Shown here: positions 62,315-64,000 of the stretch, piece by piece | How the letters are laid out: each line of letters starts with the position of its first letter | Position numbering within the stretch: position 1 is the first letter of the stretch | The notes under the pieces: generated by a model | What the model was told of the DNA's origin: nothing | What the model saw: only the letters and a program-made list of their open reading frames with translations | The model's database searches: none | Made by a program: the position numbers and the translations under genes | Assembly: GCF_013346665.1 (NCBI RefSeq) | Contig: NZ_JABVBB010000021.1 | Coordinates: forward strand, 496,001 to 560,000 | Length of the DNA: 64,000 nt | Source: Sulfitobacter maritimus | GTDB taxonomy: Bacteria > Pseudomonadota > Alphaproteobacteria > Rhodobacterales > Rhodobacteraceae | Direction of reading: 5' to 3'

Positions 62315-63607
62315 CTAAATGCCGTCGCGCAGGATCGAAGGCTCGCGCCGCGCTTGGCAATCCGTGATCGGGCAGATGCGGCAGGTGGCCCCCAACGGCT
62401 GCGCCGATGCGACCCCCGAAGGCACGGGCAGCAGCAACATCACCGATTGGCTGAGCGGCGGGGTGTTATAGGCAGGCGCGGCCTGAACCTCACAGGTTGC
62501 AATCGCCTCAAACTCTGCCTGTCCGCGTCCCATCTGGGCGACGCGGGATTTCATCACCAGCCCCGGCTGTCCCAGCACAGCAAACAGCGGCCAGAGCGGG
62601 CAGCAAGCGCCAAAACGCGGCACCGTGAACCCCGCGATGGATTTGGCAAAGGTCACGCTGCCCGAACGGTCACAGACCACCAGCCCCGCCCCAAGATCGG
62701 GCAAGGATGCCAGCCGCCGCAACACGCGGCCCACAGGTTGGCCTAAAGCCTGCGCGATTTCTGCCGGGTCATGTCCCTGCGTGGCCACCGTCTGCTCTAA
62801 CTGCGCAAGCGGCAGAGCCGCCGCATCTCGCGCGATCTGCTGTAAGACGCCCGTCGCGATATGCTGCGCGGCCTTGCTCTTGAGCGTTTCGGCCTCTGCC
62901 ACCAGTCGTGCAATGGCTTCCTGAGGGGTCTGGGCCTGCTCAAGTGGCGCAAAGCGGTAGTCATGGGCGGCAAGAAAGCTCTCCACTTCCGCCTGCGGAG
63001 AATGGGCCACCTCTCGGGTCTCGGCTGCGTTGTCAAAATAGGTCACCAGCGCCTGTGCGCTGTCGGACAGGCGGCGGCTGTCTTGGTGGATATTGGCTTG
63101 AAACCGGTCGCGCCATTCGGGCTGCAGACTATCGGTCTCGGTCAAAATCGCCGCTGTTGACCGGATCGCGGCGGCGGTGCTGAGCAATTCATGCATTGAG
63201 GTCGCCAATTGCGGATCATGGGCCAGACGGTCTGAAAGCGCTTCTACCGTCTGTTCCAGTGCTGCGATCCGGCGCCGACAAGCGGCCAACACTTTGGCCC
63301 AACCGGGAAAACGCCCGGCAAATTCATCGGCGCGGTCGGCCTCCGCTTCGGCCAACCCGATCTCCCCCGCAGCTTCGCGCAAAGCGGCGATCAAGGCGGC
63401 CTCCGCCCCCTCGGTCAGCGCTTGCGGCTCAACCTGCAAAGCCTGGGCGATATTCAGCAGAAGTTTGCCGCCGATTCTGCGCCGGTTGTGCTCAATAAGG
63501 TTTAGATAGCTTGCCGATATGCCGATCTGCTGGGCCAGTTCGGCCTGTTTCAGCCCCGCCATCACCCGCCGCTCACGGATGCGACTGCCGGTCAACCCTT
63601 CACGCAT
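62315..63607 (-). CDS. XRE-family short-chain fatty acyl transcriptional regulator (ScfR/RamB-like)
   Basis: This 430-residue regulator has an XRE helix-turn-helix at about 8-62 (RIRERRVMAGLKQAELAQQIGISASYLNLIEHNRRR). A long helical sensor region follows, and the C-terminal DUF2083-type domain holds a Cys cluster (CRICPITDC). Relatives such as RamB control acetate and propionate metabolism and respond to acyl-CoA. It is divergent from a Tat-exported ABC binding protein gene and upstream of the response-regulator operon (112-nt gap). Confidence 0.88.
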   Translation of the reverse strand: MREGLTGSRIRERRVMAGLKQAELAQQIGISASYLNLIEHNRRRIGGKLLLNIAQALQVEPQALTEGAEAALIAALREAAGEIGLAEAEADRADEFAGRFPGWAKVLAACRRRIAALEQTVEALSDRLAHDPQLATSMHELLSTAAAIRSTAAILTETDSLQPEWRDRFQANIHQDSRRLSDSAQALVTYFDNAAETREVAHSPQAEVESFLAAHDYRFAPLEQAQTPQEAIARLVAEAETLKSKAAQHIATGVLQQIARDAAALPLAQLEQTVATQGHDPAEIAQALGQPVGRVLRRLASLPDLGAGLVVCDRSGSVTFAKSIAGFTVPRFGACCPLWPLFAVLGQPGLVMKSRVAQMGRGQAEFEAIATCEVQAAPAYNTPPLSQSVMLLLPVPSGVASAQPLGATCRICPITDCQARREPSILRDGI

Positions 63608-63686
63608 GTCACGCTCCCGCCTTAGAATTCACAGGCAATTTCAACGTCTTTCTGCGGCGCAATATCATATTCTTTACAAACTCAGC

Positions 63687-63709
63687 GTGAATATTGCGAA
63701 CATATTTAC
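63687..63709. promoter_or_regulatory. Imperfect inverted repeat in the divergent intergenic region
   Basis: GTGAATAT and ATATTTAC (7 of 8 complementary) flank a 7-nt spacer TGCGAAC. It lies between the XRE regulator (start 63607) and the substrate-binding protein (start 63844), the natural place for the regulator's site. The match is by eye. Confidence 0.4.
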
Positions 63710-63843
63710 AGAAATATCGTTTCCTTCAAGCGCCTTATTGATCGGTTTTCAGTTTCCGCGCCATAGTTTCTTTGCATTCTTGCGCGCCGTGGCACCGGGG
63801 GGAGGTTCCGCTGCCATGGCTCATAAAAACATGGGAGGACTTC

Positions 63844-64000
63844 ATGTCGTTTACGAAACTGACACGCCGCGGGCTGATCCAGACCGGCGCGGTTGCCGGT
63901 GCAGGATTGGCGCTGCCGACCTATCTGCGGGCCGAAAATCACACGGGCTTCACCAACGCGCCCACGGGCAGCACCGTCACACTGGGCTTTAACGTGCCCC
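63844..64000 (+). CDS. Tat-exported ABC transporter substrate-binding protein, N-terminal part
   Basis: The first 52 codons are visible before the window ends. The product starts with a twin-arginine signal (LTRRGLIQTGAVAGAGLALP) and continues HTGFTNAPTGSTVTLGFNVP, which resembles periplasmic-binding proteins of the branched-chain amino acid/urea type. A GGGAGGA lies 5 nt upstream of the ATG. The ligand cannot be told from this fragment. Confidence 0.75.
   Translation, partial: MSFTKLTRRGLIQTGAVAGAGLALPTYLRAENHTGFTNAPTGSTVTLGFNVP

Noticed and set aside
1-64000. tRNA, rRNA, insertion sequences, CRISPR arrays
   Set aside because: No cloverleaf with CCA-adjacent structure, transposase or regularly spaced repeat was found in the intergenic regions read by eye. 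A covariance-model scan would be more sensitive.

Overview
The window is a 64 kb chromosomal segment of an alphaproteobacterium, most likely a marine Rhodobacteraceae (roseobacter group, Sulfitobacter-like). Three things point there: a complete RcGTA-type gene transfer agent cluster lying between fabF-mltG and cysE, a pyruvate dehydrogenase E1-beta that carries its own N-terminal lipoyl domain, and typical family genes such as gapR, a bactofilin/M23 pair and a short-chain-acyl XRE regulator. The genus is an inference. No tRNA, rRNA, insertion sequence or CRISPR array was recognised.

Layout. 1-2377 (+) is the end of a valine degradation operon (acyl-CoA dehydrogenase, 3-hydroxyisobutyryl-CoA hydrolase, mmsB). 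2448-3503 (+) is a lysine-rich secreted protein. 3537-12660 (-) holds uvrA, two MFS transporters, lpdA, a DUF924 protein and queA. 12703-16047 (-) is a giant AsmA-like protein, divergent from bcp and a ferritin-like gene. 17642-19460 (+) is the M23 peptidase-bactofilin pair. 19560-21646 (-) holds a DUF3179 protein and two cyclophilins. 21773-27319 (+) holds pgk, a DivIC/FtsB-like gene and pdhA-pdhB-pdhC, ending at a strong terminator facing cysE.

28404-42470 (-) is the GTA structural cluster in the order gp1 to gp15, with nearly every gene overlapping the next. gp14 appears to be broken by a one-base frameshift. Upstream of gp1 I predict a promoter preceded by phased repeats, and an intrinsic terminator inside the leader. 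The cluster follows a fatty-acid synthesis block (fabD, two envelope proteins, fabG, acpP, a GNAT gene, fabF, mltG) on the same strand.

49282-53635 (+) holds rpsF-rpsR-rplI, a small ABM-like protein, a lytic transglycosylase lipoprotein and a periplasmic 2',3'-cyclic nucleotide phosphodiesterase. 53876-56702 (-) holds trigger factor, a PilJ-domain exported protein and gapR. 56811-57529 (+) holds two small genes. 57548-63607 (-) holds an orphan FliM/FliN-like protein, a transporter-fused histidine kinase with a small membrane partner and a single-domain response regulator, and a short-chain-acyl XRE regulator. The last is divergent from a Tat-exported ABC substrate-binding protein cut by the window end.

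Links between genes. lpdA and pdhA are 14 kb apart and on opposite strands, but carry the same palindrome (TAGTTTA-nCGC-TAAACTA) just upstream of their starts. This is a likely shared operator that coordinates the dissociated PDH complex genes. The acpP leader is strongly structured.
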